From the NCBI RefSeq assembly GCF_030733205.1, contig NZ_JASHJL010000046.1, positions 1 to 41,202 of the forward strand: a stretch of 41,202 nucleotides of DNA, given 5' to 3'. Each line of letters starts with the position of its first letter. The first letter of the stretch is position 1. The notes under the pieces are model-generated. The model searched no databases, was not told the origin of the DNA, and worked only from the letters and a program-made list of their open reading frames with translations. Below are positions 32,976 through 41,034 of the stretch, one piece after another. This DNA comes from Mameliella sp. MMSF_3455. Lineage in GTDB: Bacteria > Pseudomonadota > Alphaproteobacteria > Rhodobacterales > Rhodobacteraceae. Made by a program: the position numbers and the translations under genes.

Positions 32976-33579
32976 AGGCACCTTGGCGGAACGGTTGCGG
33001 ATGCCCTTTCGGGACGCGGCGGAGGCCGTGTTCCTGCATGGTTCTACCCCTTGGGAAGTGGACGAGGCGATGGAGGGTTTCGGCTTTGTGGCCGGTCCCT
33101 TCGAGATCGAGGACCGGATCGGGCTGGACCTGGCCTGGGAGCGGCGCAAGGCCGGGAAGGCGCCCGAGGGCCTGCCGATCCTGGTGCGGATGATGGAACT
33201 GGGCAAGCTCGGGCGCAAGACCGGGGCAGGGTGGTATCGTTACCCCGGCGGCAACGGCAAGGTGGACGATCCCATCGTCGCGGACCTGGCGTTGGAGGAG
33301 GCGCATTTTCATCGGCTGGAGCGGGGGGATTACACTCCGGAAGAGATCCGCGAACGGCTGTTGGTGGCTCTTGTCGCGGCGGCCCGTGAATTGCAGGCTG
33401 CGGGGGTTGCAGCCCGTGACATCGACGCGGTTTCGATCGAGGCGCTGGGGTTCCCGTCTGACAAGGGTGGTGTGTTGTCCTGGGCGGCCAGGGATCCCGC
33501 GGGTCTGGCCGCGATGACAAGGGCCGTTCAGGACGAGGGCAAGGTGCCCTTGAGGCCGACCATGGGGCAAGGCCGCTAG
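32968..33579 (+). CDS. Stand-alone 3-hydroxyacyl-CoA dehydrogenase C-terminal domain protein
   Basis: This 203-residue protein matches only the helical C-terminal half of FadJ/FadB-like 3-hydroxyacyl-CoA dehydrogenases. The first 3HCDH domain has VDEAMEGFGFVAGPFEIEDRIGLDLAW and KLGRKTGAGWYRY, and the second has AARELQAAGVAARDIDAVSIEALGFPSDKGGVLSWA. The NAD-binding Rossmann domain is absent, so it cannot be a complete dehydrogenase. I choose the TTG at 32968, 7 bases after CAGGAG and overlapping the regulator stop by 8 bp; ATG at 33001 is the alternative. It may be a remnant or a dimerisation partner. Confidence 0.7.
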   Translation: MAEGTLAERLRMPFRDAAEAVFLHGSTPWEVDEAMEGFGFVAGPFEIEDRIGLDLAWERRKAGKAPEGLPILVRMMELGKLGRKTGAGWYRYPGGNGKVDDPIVADLALEEAHFHRLERGDYTPEEIRERLLVALVAAARELQAAGVAARDIDAVSIEALGFPSDKGGVLSWAARDPAGLAAMTRAVQDEGKVPLRPTMGQGR

Positions 33580-34982
33580 TTCAGGTCTTCCAGCAGGCGG
33601 CCGTGACGGCGCGTCTCGGCGATGACCTCTCCGAATGTGTCTAGCCCCCGCGCATTGAGCATGGGCAGCATCCGCACCAGCACTTCTGCCGTGGCGCGTG
33701 CATCGCCCAGGGCCGTGTGGCGCTGCGGTTCGGGGATGGTGACGCCCAACCGCTCACACAGCGCGTCCAGCGTATGCGTTTCCGAGGCGCCGAACAGCAC
33801 CGCCGACAGCAGCACCGTGTCGAGGACCGGGTGATCCCAGACCACGCCCATGCGTGACTTGTGACGTTGCAGAAAGGCCATGTCGAATGGTGCGTTATGC
33901 GCCACGATCACGGAATCCCGGGCAAAACTGTGGAACATCCGACCGGCGCGCGCGATGTTGGGCTGGCCCGCCACCATCGCATCCGTCACCTTGTGCACCT
34001 TGGTCGAGACGTGCGGGATCGGGCGTCCCGGATCGACCAACTGGTCGATCTGTTCGCCTTCGACGATCCGGCCGTTGACCACGCGCACCGCGCCGATCTG
34101 TACGATCTCGTCCTTGTGCGGCAACAGCCCGGTGGTTTCCGTGTCAAAGACAGTGAAGGTCAAAGCGGACAGTGGTGTTTCGTCCAGTTTGGCGCCGCCG
34201 CGCCCCTGCATCAGGTCGAAATCATAAACCAGCGGGCGCGCGGCCTCGGGAGAAATCTCGATATGGGCGGCGTCGATGATCATCATGTATCCGCCGCCCT
34301 CGGTCGGTTTCATCCGGGCCTCGTAGGTTTGCTGGCCGTCCAGCCCTTTCAGCGTGCGGTCGATTTCCTTGCCGCATTTCATCAGCGCGCTGCGGGCGGC
34401 GCGCAGACTGGCGGGGTCGAAATAGTCGGCCAGCGGTGCATTCAGGCGCGGCAGGGCCTGCTGGGCCAGCACTTCGGCCGCCTGTCCGTCATACAGCACG
34501 ATCTGATCGTCAGCGTTGACCAGCAGGGTGGCCACCGGGATTTCGGTCAAGAGCGCGGTCAGCCGGGCCTTCTCTGCAGACAGGCGCTCGGTCTCGGCGG
34601 CGATACGCTCTGCGGTGCTGACCGTGCTGTCCGACAGGGCGGCGGTGATCGCGCTGGCCGCCGGGGCAAGGTCGCCCAGGTAGCGCGCGGCATCCGTGTC
34701 CACCTGCAGGTCGGCCCCGGCATGGGCACGGGCACGCAGTTGCCCCGAGAGGCGCTCGATCGGCTTGGCGACATTTTCGTCGAACAGCAGCCAGACGCCG
34801 GTGGTCAGCGCCACCAGCCCGAAACTGGCCAGGATTCCGGCAAAGACAAAGCCGTTCGCAGGCGTGCTCGTCAGGGCGCGGGAATGCCCCGCGTATAGCG
34901 CGCCCAGCGTCAGGACGGTGCCGCCGAGGGCCAACAGGCAGAAGAAGAGGAAGATACGCAGGCGCAGGCTGAGCTTGCTCAT
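33576..34982 (-). CDS. Membrane-anchored PAS / DnaQ-like 3'-5' exonuclease
   Basis: This 468-residue protein starts with two membrane helices (about 10-31 and 44-66), a HAMP-like stretch (VAKPIERLSGQL, about 71-90), a coiled segment (to 140) and a PAS-like domain (about 141-240). It then has a DEDDh exonuclease domain like the DNA polymerase III epsilon subunit: D280-x-E282 in FDTETTG, HNAPFDMAFL, and HTALGDARATAE with the catalytic His and Asp. This is a sensor-kinase front end with a nuclease output. It belongs to the conserved acetate/symporter neighbourhood of this group. Its stop shares CTAG with the convergent gene at 32968-33579. Confidence 0.88.
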   Translation of the reverse strand: MSKLSLRLRIFLFFCLLALGGTVLTLGALYAGHSRALTSTPANGFVFAGILASFGLVALTTGVWLLFDENVAKPIERLSGQLRARAHAGADLQVDTDAARYLGDLAPAASAITAALSDSTVSTAERIAAETERLSAEKARLTALLTEIPVATLLVNADDQIVLYDGQAAEVLAQQALPRLNAPLADYFDPASLRAARSALMKCGKEIDRTLKGLDGQQTYEARMKPTEGGGYMMIIDAAHIEISPEAARPLVYDFDLMQGRGGAKLDETPLSALTFTVFDTETTGLLPHKDEIVQIGAVRVVNGRIVEGEQIDQLVDPGRPIPHVSTKVHKVTDAMVAGQPNIARAGRMFHSFARDSVIVAHNAPFDMAFLQRHKSRMGVVWDHPVLDTVLLSAVLFGASETHTLDALCERLGVTIPEPQRHTALGDARATAEVLVRMLPMLNARGLDTFGEVIAETRRHGRLLEDLN

Positions 34983-34986
34983 GGGA

Positions 34987-35487
34987 TCAGACCTCTGCGC
35001 AGACGGTCTTGACGATGGGATCCTCGGGGCCGACGTCGCGCCACAGCGGCTCTGACCCGTCCCCCAGCACCGGGTCGGCGCGCCTATGCGTCCGGCAATC
35101 CACCATGACCTGCACGATTTGGTTGGTCCGCCAACGCCCGTAGAAATAAAGGTTCACCAGGTAAAGGCCGTCCTGCTCTGTGTTCCTGAGCGGGTTGGCG
35201 GTATCGGCGGCGACGAAACGGTCGGTCAGCGGATAGAGATAGGTCCAGGGCCGCCAGAACGCGCGGCTTTCGACCTTTTGCGCCACGCTCAACTCGTCGC
35301 TCAGGTTGTTCACCGTGCGCCCGTACCAGCTGTATTCGCTGGCGATGGCAGCGATCAGCATGGCGCTGCCTGCACCCAGCGGCACCAACCAGCGCGGCAG
35401 TCGACGCCCCGAGAGCCAGTTCAGCAGCATGATGATGCCGGCGCCGAAGAACCCCGCGACAAAGACGGCGATCAGTTCCAGAAACAT
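34987..35487 (-). CDS. Small membrane protein of unknown function
   Basis: This 166-residue protein has two N-terminal helices (about 3-23 and 35-50) and a soluble remainder, probably periplasmic, with one Cys near residue 130 and another near the end. It starts 45 bp after the DUF294-type gene and ends 4 bp before the PAS-exonuclease gene, so it is very likely cotranscribed with both. I do not recognise a named family. Its constant company suggests an accessory of the same membrane sensor system. Confidence 0.75.
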   Translation of the reverse strand: MFLELIAVFVAGFFGAGIIMLLNWLSGRRLPRWLVPLGAGSAMLIAAIASEYSWYGRTVNNLSDELSVAQKVESRAFWRPWTYLYPLTDRFVAADTANPLRNTEQDGLYLVNLYFYGRWRTNQIVQVMVDCRTHRRADPVLGDGSEPLWRDVGPEDPIVKTVCAEV

Positions 35488-35532
35488 AGTCTCTCCTCCT
35501 CCCCCGTGCTCTCTTCGGAGCGCGGGCCGCTG

Positions 35533-37356
35533 TTACGACAGCATCCCCTTGCCGTGGCCCACCGCCGATTGCAGCGATTTGACCACGACAAAGGCGTCGC
35601 GCAAATGGCTACGTTCGAAATCCGACAGATCGGCGGGGGCCAGATAGTTGTCCGGCGCGTTGCCGGATTTGATCTGGCGGGCCTGCTGTTCCAGCCGGGT
35701 TTCGGCGATCAGGTCATAGGCGTCCAGCAGATCCTGCCCGCCGGACTGGCTGAGCACACCGGCGGGAATGGCCGCTTCGAGCCTCGCGCGCGTGTTCACC
35801 GGGGTCAACCTACCCTGTAGCGCGTAGACGCGGCCCAGATCGACCACCGGCACCACGCCGTTGTGTTTCATGTCCAGCTGGTTCTTGTGCTCGCCCGAGC
35901 GGATCGTGGCGAACCCGCGCAACAGGCCCAGGGGCGGTGTATGTTTCAGCGAGTTCGAGATCATGTGCGCCACGAAGATCGAATTCTTGGACGCCCTTGC
36001 AAGCGTTGTTTCCTGCAGGTCCTCGAACAGTGCCGCGGTGCCGCCAATGGCGCGCAGGTCGAACATGACACTGGCCAGCATCTGCGCCTCGGGCGAGGGT
36101 TTGGCGATCCAGTTGTCGAAATACTGGCGCCAGACGCGGAGGGGCTGCCGCCAGCGCGCGTTGGTGGCCATCATGTCCCCGGGGCAATAGACGTAGCCGC
36201 AGGTGTTCAACCCGTCGCAGACGAAATTGGCCAGCGCCTCGAAATAGGGCATCTGGTCATCGGTTACATCGTCGGAAAGGATCAGCACGTTGTCCTGGTC
36301 GGACACGCCGGTCTGTTCCTGCCGTCCCTGGCTGCCGCAGGCGGCCCAGAGATAAGGCACGGGAGGATTGCCAAGCTGATCCTCGGCCAGCGCCAGGAGG
36401 CGGCGAGTGGCGGTGTCGGCGATGTCGGTGATCAAGCGCGTGACAACCTCATGACGGTTGCCGGCGGCGACAAGCTGGACCAGCAGTTGCGGAATGCGGG
36501 CCGTGATACGGGCCATGTCCTGCGCGTCTCTCGCGCGGGCGATCTCCGAGACCAGTTCCGCAGAGGTCATCGCCTGAAATCGGGTCAGGTCGGTCTGCGT
36601 GACGATCCCCACCAGTTCACCGTTTTCGGTCACGGGGACATGGCCGATGCGGCGTTCCATCATCATGTGCAGCACGTCAGAGCCGATGGCCGAAGGCGGC
36701 AGGCTGACGGGATCGGCGCTCATGATCTCGGACAGGGGGGTGTCATAGGGCAGGGCGCCACCCACGACCTTGCCCGAGAGGTCGCGGATCGTGGCGATGC
36801 CGCGCAGTTGCTTGCCCTCGGTGATGCAGACCGAGGAGATATGACGGGAATGCATCAGCTGCGCCGCGTGCTGCACAGGGGTGTCCGGCGGGCAGGTCAG
36901 CGGCGCCGGGGCCATCAATGTCTCGACCCGGCTGGTGGCCAGGTCGGCGCGCCGGGGTTTCGGGGCGCGCTGGCGATCAAAGAACTTGCGCGCGGCGGGC
37001 TGGGTTTCCAGCAGTTCCTGGAACCGGTCCGCAGGCAGGACCAGCAGCAGCGTGTCCTCGCGCGTGCTGGCGCTGGTGGCCGCCAGCCCGTCCCGCATCA
37101 GCCCGCGTTCCCCAAAGGAGTTGCGGGGTCCCAGCAGAGAGATCTGCACCCCGTTCTGATCGCGAACCTCCACCGCGCCCTTGTGGATCAGGTAGAGGCC
37201 ATCCAGCTTCTCGCCCAGAGTGTAGATCGTCTCTCCGGCTGCCATCGACTGGGGGCGAAAGGCGGGCAGCAGTTCTTCCAGTACCTGTGCGTCCAGCGCG
37301 TCATAGGGGTGAACTGCAGAAAGAAAGCGAAGCAGGTCGGCGTGGTCGATGGGCAT
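35533..37356 (-). CDS. cNMP-binding / CBS / DUF294 nucleotidyltransferase-like protein
   Basis: This 607-residue cytosolic protein has a cyclic-nucleotide-binding fold (about 10-125; ETIYTLGEKLDGLYLIHKGAVEV and NSFGERGLM), a CBS pair (about 145-255), the DUF294 GlnD-like nucleotidyltransferase motif GSQGRQEQTGVSDQDN (about 345-360) and the DUF294 C-terminal domain. Proteins of this layout occur beside acetate/solute symporters and DnaQ-like exonucleases in many proteobacteria and are thought to tune uptake, but the reaction is not settled. The ATG shares one base with the stop of the reductase gene (TGATG). Confidence 0.9.
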   Translation of the reverse strand: MPIDHADLLRFLSAVHPYDALDAQVLEELLPAFRPQSMAAGETIYTLGEKLDGLYLIHKGAVEVRDQNGVQISLLGPRNSFGERGLMRDGLAATSASTREDTLLLVLPADRFQELLETQPAARKFFDRQRAPKPRRADLATSRVETLMAPAPLTCPPDTPVQHAAQLMHSRHISSVCITEGKQLRGIATIRDLSGKVVGGALPYDTPLSEIMSADPVSLPPSAIGSDVLHMMMERRIGHVPVTENGELVGIVTQTDLTRFQAMTSAELVSEIARARDAQDMARITARIPQLLVQLVAAGNRHEVVTRLITDIADTATRRLLALAEDQLGNPPVPYLWAACGSQGRQEQTGVSDQDNVLILSDDVTDDQMPYFEALANFVCDGLNTCGYVYCPGDMMATNARWRQPLRVWRQYFDNWIAKPSPEAQMLASVMFDLRAIGGTAALFEDLQETTLARASKNSIFVAHMISNSLKHTPPLGLLRGFATIRSGEHKNQLDMKHNGVVPVVDLGRVYALQGRLTPVNTRARLEAAIPAGVLSQSGGQDLLDAYDLIAETRLEQQARQIKSGNAPDNYLAPADLSDFERSHLRDAFVVVKSLQSAVGHGKGMLS

Positions 37357-37922
37357 CAGGCGTCCTTGCTGGCAGGATGGGAAGAAACGGCGTAGCGGGT
37401 CAAGACCAGGCCGGACGGGAACCGGCGCACCCGGATCTGATCGAGTCGGATGTCGGCTTTCAGGTCCATCTCGCCAAAGAGCTTGCGGCCCCGGCCGATC
37501 AGGACGGGGACCAGGGTGATGTCCATGTCCGTGATCAGCCCTTCGCGCAGGAAGGACCGGATGACGGCGCCGCCGTCGACATAGGCGCGCCGCCAGCCTT
37601 CCGCGTCCAGCCTGTGCATCAGGGCTGTGGGGGTCTCACGGCTGAGCGTGACGCGCCTGCGCAGGGCCTCGGGAATGTCGTCCGGGGTCAGGCTGTGGCT
37701 GAGGACGATGACCGGCTTAGCATAGGGCCAATCGCCGCCGAACCCCAGCACCGTGCGAAAGGTTCCGCTGCCCATGACCAGCCCGTCAACCGAGTCCATG
37801 AAGGCGTCGAACCCGTGGTTCTCGTCCGGGGCATGATAGGGCGTCAGCCAGTCCAGGCTGTCGTCCTCGCGGGCGATATAGCCGTCGAGGCTCATGGCGA
37901 TGAAGACATGCCCGGTGGTCAT
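37356..37922 (-). CDS. RibD C-terminal / dihydrofolate reductase-like protein
   Basis: This 188-residue protein is of the bacterial bifunctional deaminase-reductase C-terminal (DHFR-like) family. It has FIAMSLDGYIA at the N-terminus, the GLVMGSGTF turn for NADPH binding, AYVDGGAVIRSFL and LTRYAV at the end. Family members are often called dihydrofolate reductase family protein, but the substrate is mostly unknown. The start is ATG at 37922; an upstream GTG at 38135 runs through the symporter's terminators and is rejected. It is inserted between the symporter and the DUF294 gene. Confidence 0.85.
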   Translation of the reverse strand: MTTGHVFIAMSLDGYIAREDDSLDWLTPYHAPDENHGFDAFMDSVDGLVMGSGTFRTVLGFGGDWPYAKPVIVLSHSLTPDDIPEALRRRVTLSRETPTALMHRLDAEGWRRAYVDGGAVIRSFLREGLITDMDITLVPVLIGRGRKLFGEMDLKADIRLDQIRVRRFPSGLVLTRYAVSSHPASKDA

Positions 37923-38117
37923 TGGTCGAGTCCTCCGATCAAGAGGCGGCGCCGCGTTTCGCAACGCATACCGCCGGACGCGGGGGAAGGACATGGGGCG
38001 GGCGGTCTCAGGGGGGATTTCCCGTCTGTCGTGCGGCACCCCACGGGCTTGTTCCGCGGCGGCGCGCCGGGTCCGGCGTTCAGACCGGTGTGTCGAGCAC
38101 AATCGGCAAATGAAAGG

Positions 38118-38144
38118 TCCCGCCCGGCATGACACCGGACGGGA
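38118..38144 (-). terminator. Terminator of the symporter operon
   Basis: TCCCGCCCGG (38118-38127) pairs with CCGGACGGGA (38135-38144) with one mismatch around a 7-base loop. On the minus strand it is followed by CCTTTCATTTG. A second, stronger stem lies 17 bp nearer the symporter gene, so the two act in tandem. Confidence 0.55.
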
Positions 38145-38160
38145 CGAATGCGCAAGGGAG

Positions 38161-38181
38161 GGGCTGCCGTTTCGACAGCCC
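38161..38181 (-). terminator. First hairpin after the symporter gene
   Basis: On the minus strand GGGCTGTCG pairs with CGGCAGCCC (one U-G pair) around AAA, 8 bp past the symporter stop. This 9-bp stem is very stable and is followed by CCTCCCTT rather than a U-tract. Confidence 0.5.
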
Positions 38182-38189
38182 GCCCCATA

Positions 38190-39977
38190 TCAGTGACCGT
38201 CCACGGCAGCCCCGGCACCGCGCGGCACGCGGACCGATTCCACCAGGTCTTCGATTTCTTGCGGGATCGGCTGGGTCATCTTCGACACGGTGAAGGCCAC
38301 CGCGAAGTTGATCAGCGCACCGACGGCCCCGAAGGAGGTCGACTTGATGGTGCCCAGCAGCGGGTCCGCATCCGTGAAGGAATTGGTGTCCGGGATGAAG
38401 AACCAGCCCTTGTGCAGGAAGATGTAGATCAGCGTGACCACGAGGCCGGAGACCATGCCCGCAACCGCACCCTTGTTGTTCACCTTGGTAAAGATGCCCA
38501 TCATCAGTGCCGGGAAGATCGAGGCGGCGGCGAGGCCGAAGGCCAGTGCCACGGTTTGCGCCGCGAAACCCGGAGGGTTGAGGCCCAGGTAGGTGGCGAC
38601 CGCGATGGCAACCGCCATGGCGACACGCGCCGACAAAAGCTCACCCTTTTCCGAGATGGAGGGGTTGATCGAGCCCTTGATCAGGTCGTGCGACACCGCC
38701 GAGGAGATCGCCAGCAACAGGCCGGCCGCGGTGGAGAGTGCAGCCGCAAGACCGCCGGCGGCGACCAGGCCGATGACCCATGCGGGCAGGTTGGCGATTT
38801 CCGGGTTGGCCAGGACAAGGATGTCACGGTTGAACTTGGTCAGCTCGTTTTCCGCGCCCCAGCCGGCTGCTTCCATCTTGGCCACGGTGTCCGCGTCCTG
38901 ATCGTTGAAGTAGGCGATCTTGCCGTCACCGTTCTTGTCTTCCCAGCCCAGCAGGCCGGTCTTTTCCCAGGTGGCCATCCAGTTGTACCGCTCGTCGCCT
39001 TCGATCATTTCGACCGAGACCGGATCGCCGGACGTGCCGCCGGGCCACATCATCTCGGTGATGTTCAGGCGGGCCATCGCACCCACGGCGGGGGCCGTCA
39101 GGTACAGCAGGGCGATGAAGACCAGCGTCCAGCCGGCCGACCAGCGGGCGTCGGACACCTTGGGCACGGTGAAGAAGCGCATGATGACGTGGGGCAGACC
39201 CGCGGTACCGATCATCAGCGACAGGGTGAAGAGCACCATGTTGAAGGTGTCGGCGTGATGCGCGGTGTATTCGGCAAACCCGAGCTCGGCCACGATCGCG
39301 TCCAGCTTTGCCAGCAGCGGTTCACCCGAGGCGGTATGCTCACCAAAGAGACCCAGCGCCGGGATCGGCGTTCCGGTCAGTTGCAGCGAGATGAAGATGG
39401 CCGGAATGGTGTAGGCCATGATCAGAACGCAGTACTGGGCGACCTGGGTGTAGGTCACGCCCTTCATGCCGCCGAAAACGGCGTAGGCAAAGACCACACA
39501 GGCACCGATCAGCAGGCCGGCGGTGTTGGAGACCTCGAGAAAGCGGCCGAAGGCCACGCCGACGCCCGTCATCTGGCCGATGACGTAGGTGGTCGAGGCC
39601 ACGATCAGGCAGATCACCGCCACGACGCGCGCGGTCGGGCTGTAGAACCGGTCGCCGATGAATTCGGACACCGTGTATTTGCCGAACTTGCGCAGGTAGG
39701 GCGCCAGAAGCAACGCCAGCAGCACGTAACCACCGGTCCAGCCCATCAGGAAGGACGAGTTGTCATAGCCGGTAAAGGCGATGAGGCCCGCCATCGAGAT
39801 GAACGAGGCCGCCGACATCCAGTCGGCTGCTGTGGCCATACCGTTGGTGACCGGGTGGACGCCGCGACCGGCGGCGTAGAATTCAGATGTGGAGCCCGCG
39901 CGGGCCCAGATCGCGATGCCGATGTAAAGCGCGAAACTCGCGCCCACGAACAGCAGGTTGATGGTAAACTGGTCCAT
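38190..39977 (-). CDS. Sodium:solute symporter, VC_2705 subfamily (acetate/organic acid)
   Basis: This 595-residue inner-membrane symporter of the SSS family has about thirteen helices. The typical AAGRGVHPVTNGMATAADWMSAASFISMAG segment forms the sodium and substrate site. It is the large partner of the DUF4212 subunit encoded just upstream. The long extracytoplasmic loop at about 305-375 is an insertion relative to simple ActP proteins and contains the calcium-loop-like DKNGDGKIAYFN (residues 347-358). Start ATG at 39977 follows GAGGAG. With acs nearby, acetate or a similar short acid is the likely substrate. It is often annotated actP, but I leave the symbol blank. Confidence 0.9.
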   Translation of the reverse strand: MDQFTINLLFVGASFALYIGIAIWARAGSTSEFYAAGRGVHPVTNGMATAADWMSAASFISMAGLIAFTGYDNSSFLMGWTGGYVLLALLLAPYLRKFGKYTVSEFIGDRFYSPTARVVAVICLIVASTTYVIGQMTGVGVAFGRFLEVSNTAGLLIGACVVFAYAVFGGMKGVTYTQVAQYCVLIMAYTIPAIFISLQLTGTPIPALGLFGEHTASGEPLLAKLDAIVAELGFAEYTAHHADTFNMVLFTLSLMIGTAGLPHVIMRFFTVPKVSDARWSAGWTLVFIALLYLTAPAVGAMARLNITEMMWPGGTSGDPVSVEMIEGDERYNWMATWEKTGLLGWEDKNGDGKIAYFNDQDADTVAKMEAAGWGAENELTKFNRDILVLANPEIANLPAWVIGLVAAGGLAAALSTAAGLLLAISSAVSHDLIKGSINPSISEKGELLSARVAMAVAIAVATYLGLNPPGFAAQTVALAFGLAAASIFPALMMGIFTKVNNKGAVAGMVSGLVVTLIYIFLHKGWFFIPDTNSFTDADPLLGTIKSTSFGAVGALINFAVAFTVSKMTQPIPQEIEDLVESVRVPRGAGAAVDGH

Positions 39978-39981
39978 GACG

Positions 39982-40266
39982 TTACTCCTCGACGCCAAAT
40001 TCTTTGTCGAGCTTGTTCATCCGGATCGCGTAGAAAAAGATCAGGGCCAAAAAGACCAGGATCGATCCCTGCTGCGCAAACCAGAAGCCAAGGTCGGTGC
40101 CGCCGACGCTGATGCCCGACAGGGCAGGGCGCAGCAGGATGCCAAAGCCGAATGACACCAGCGCCCAGACGATGAGGCTGATGACAATGATGCGCACGTT
40201 CGCGGCCCAGTAAGCCGCGTCGGACTTCTGGGTCGCCTCTGCGCCGTGATTTGTTTGATCCGCCAT
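39982..40266 (-). CDS. DUF4212 small subunit of the sodium:solute symporter
   Basis: This 94-residue membrane protein has two helices (about 23-45 and 60-80) with WFAQQGSILVFLALIFFYAIRMNKLDKEFGVEE at the end, as in the small symporter subunit family (TIGR03647/DUF4212). Start ATG 40266 has GGAGGAC before it; longer frames overlap adk. It lies 4 bp before the large subunit start, so the two are cotranslated. Confidence 0.9.
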   Translation of the reverse strand: MADQTNHGAEATQKSDAAYWAANVRIIVISLIVWALVSFGFGILLRPALSGISVGGTDLGFWFAQQGSILVFLALIFFYAIRMNKLDKEFGVEE

Positions 40267-40295
40267 GATGCGGGTCCTCCTCTTTCCTCCATGAA

Positions 40296-40320
40296 CCCGC
40301 CGCGCTGGGGCCGCGGCGGG
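40296..40320 (-). terminator. Hairpin between adk and the DUF4212 gene
   Basis: CCCGCCGCG (40296-40304) and CGCGGCGGG (40312-40320) form a perfect 9-bp stem with a 7-base loop, 20 bp after the adk stop on the minus strand. It may end or weaken adk transcription before the symporter genes. Confidence 0.5.
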
Positions 40321-40340
40321 CGGTTCCTTTGGCCGCCGCC

Positions 40341-41030
40341 TCAGGCGGTGGCCGTCTTCACGATCGCGGCGAGTTTCCCCGCGATGTCCTCGATCTCGCC
40401 CATCGCATCGATTCCGATCAGCGCATGCTGCGCGGCGTAGTAGTCGATCAGCGGTGCGGTCTGGGCGTGGTAGGCCTCGAGCCGTGCAGCGACGGTCTCG
40501 GCGTTGTCGTCGGCCCGGCGCTTGAACTCGGTGCCTCCGCATTTGTCGCAGGTCCCGGCCTCGGCGGGCTGCTTGAAGCTGTCGTGATAGCCCTCGCCGC
40601 AGGCACCGCAGGTGTAGCGGCCCGAAATCCGGGTCACCATCGCCGCATCGTCCACCTCCAGGCTGACGGCGGCGTTGATCTTCTGCCCGCTCTCGGCCAG
40701 CAGGCTGTCCAGGGCCTCGGCCTGCACCGTGGTGCGGGGAAAGCCGTCGAGGATCACGCCCTTGGCGCAGTCGGGTTCCGCAAGCCGGTCGCGCAGGATC
40801 GCGATGACGATGTCATCGCTGACCAGCTCGCCGGCCTCCATGACCGCCTTGGCGCGCAGCCCGGCCTCGGTGCCCGCAGCCACCGCGGCCCGCAGCAGGT
40901 CTCCGGTCGATAGCTGCACGAGGCCGAATTTCTCTTCCAGCATGCGCGCCTGGGTGCCCTTGCCGGCCCCCGGGGGGCCAAGCAGGATCAGCACGGGCGC
41001 AGTGGCGGGTGTGTTTGCTCCGTCCATCAT
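40341..41030 (-). CDS. adk: Adenylate kinase
   Basis: This 229-residue enzyme interconverts 2 ADP and ATP + AMP. GPPGAGKGT (18-26) is the P-loop, STGDLLRA binds AMP, and DGFPRT is the conserved lid hinge. The lid carries four cysteines (CGAC and CDKC), the zinc-binding long-form lid. It lies just after acs with 4 bp between them. AMP made by Acs is a substrate of Adk, so the pairing makes sense. This is probably a second adk: the housekeeping gene in this group usually lies in the ribosomal protein cluster. ATG at 41027 is an equally good start. Confidence 0.92.
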   Translation of the reverse strand: MMDGANTPATAPVLILLGPPGAGKGTQARMLEEKFGLVQLSTGDLLRAAVAAGTEAGLRAKAVMEAGELVSDDIVIAILRDRLAEPDCAKGVILDGFPRTTVQAEALDSLLAESGQKINAAVSLEVDDAAMVTRISGRYTCGACGEGYHDSFKQPAEAGTCDKCGGTEFKRRADDNAETVAARLEAYHAQTAPLIDYYAAQHALIGIDAMGEIEDIAGKLAAIVKTATA

Positions 41031-41034
41031 CGGA

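Noticed and set aside
38148-40112. Long plus-strand open frame antisense to the symporter
   Set aside because: Product is an implausible Arg/Gln/His/Gly-rich chain created by complementing membrane-helix codons.
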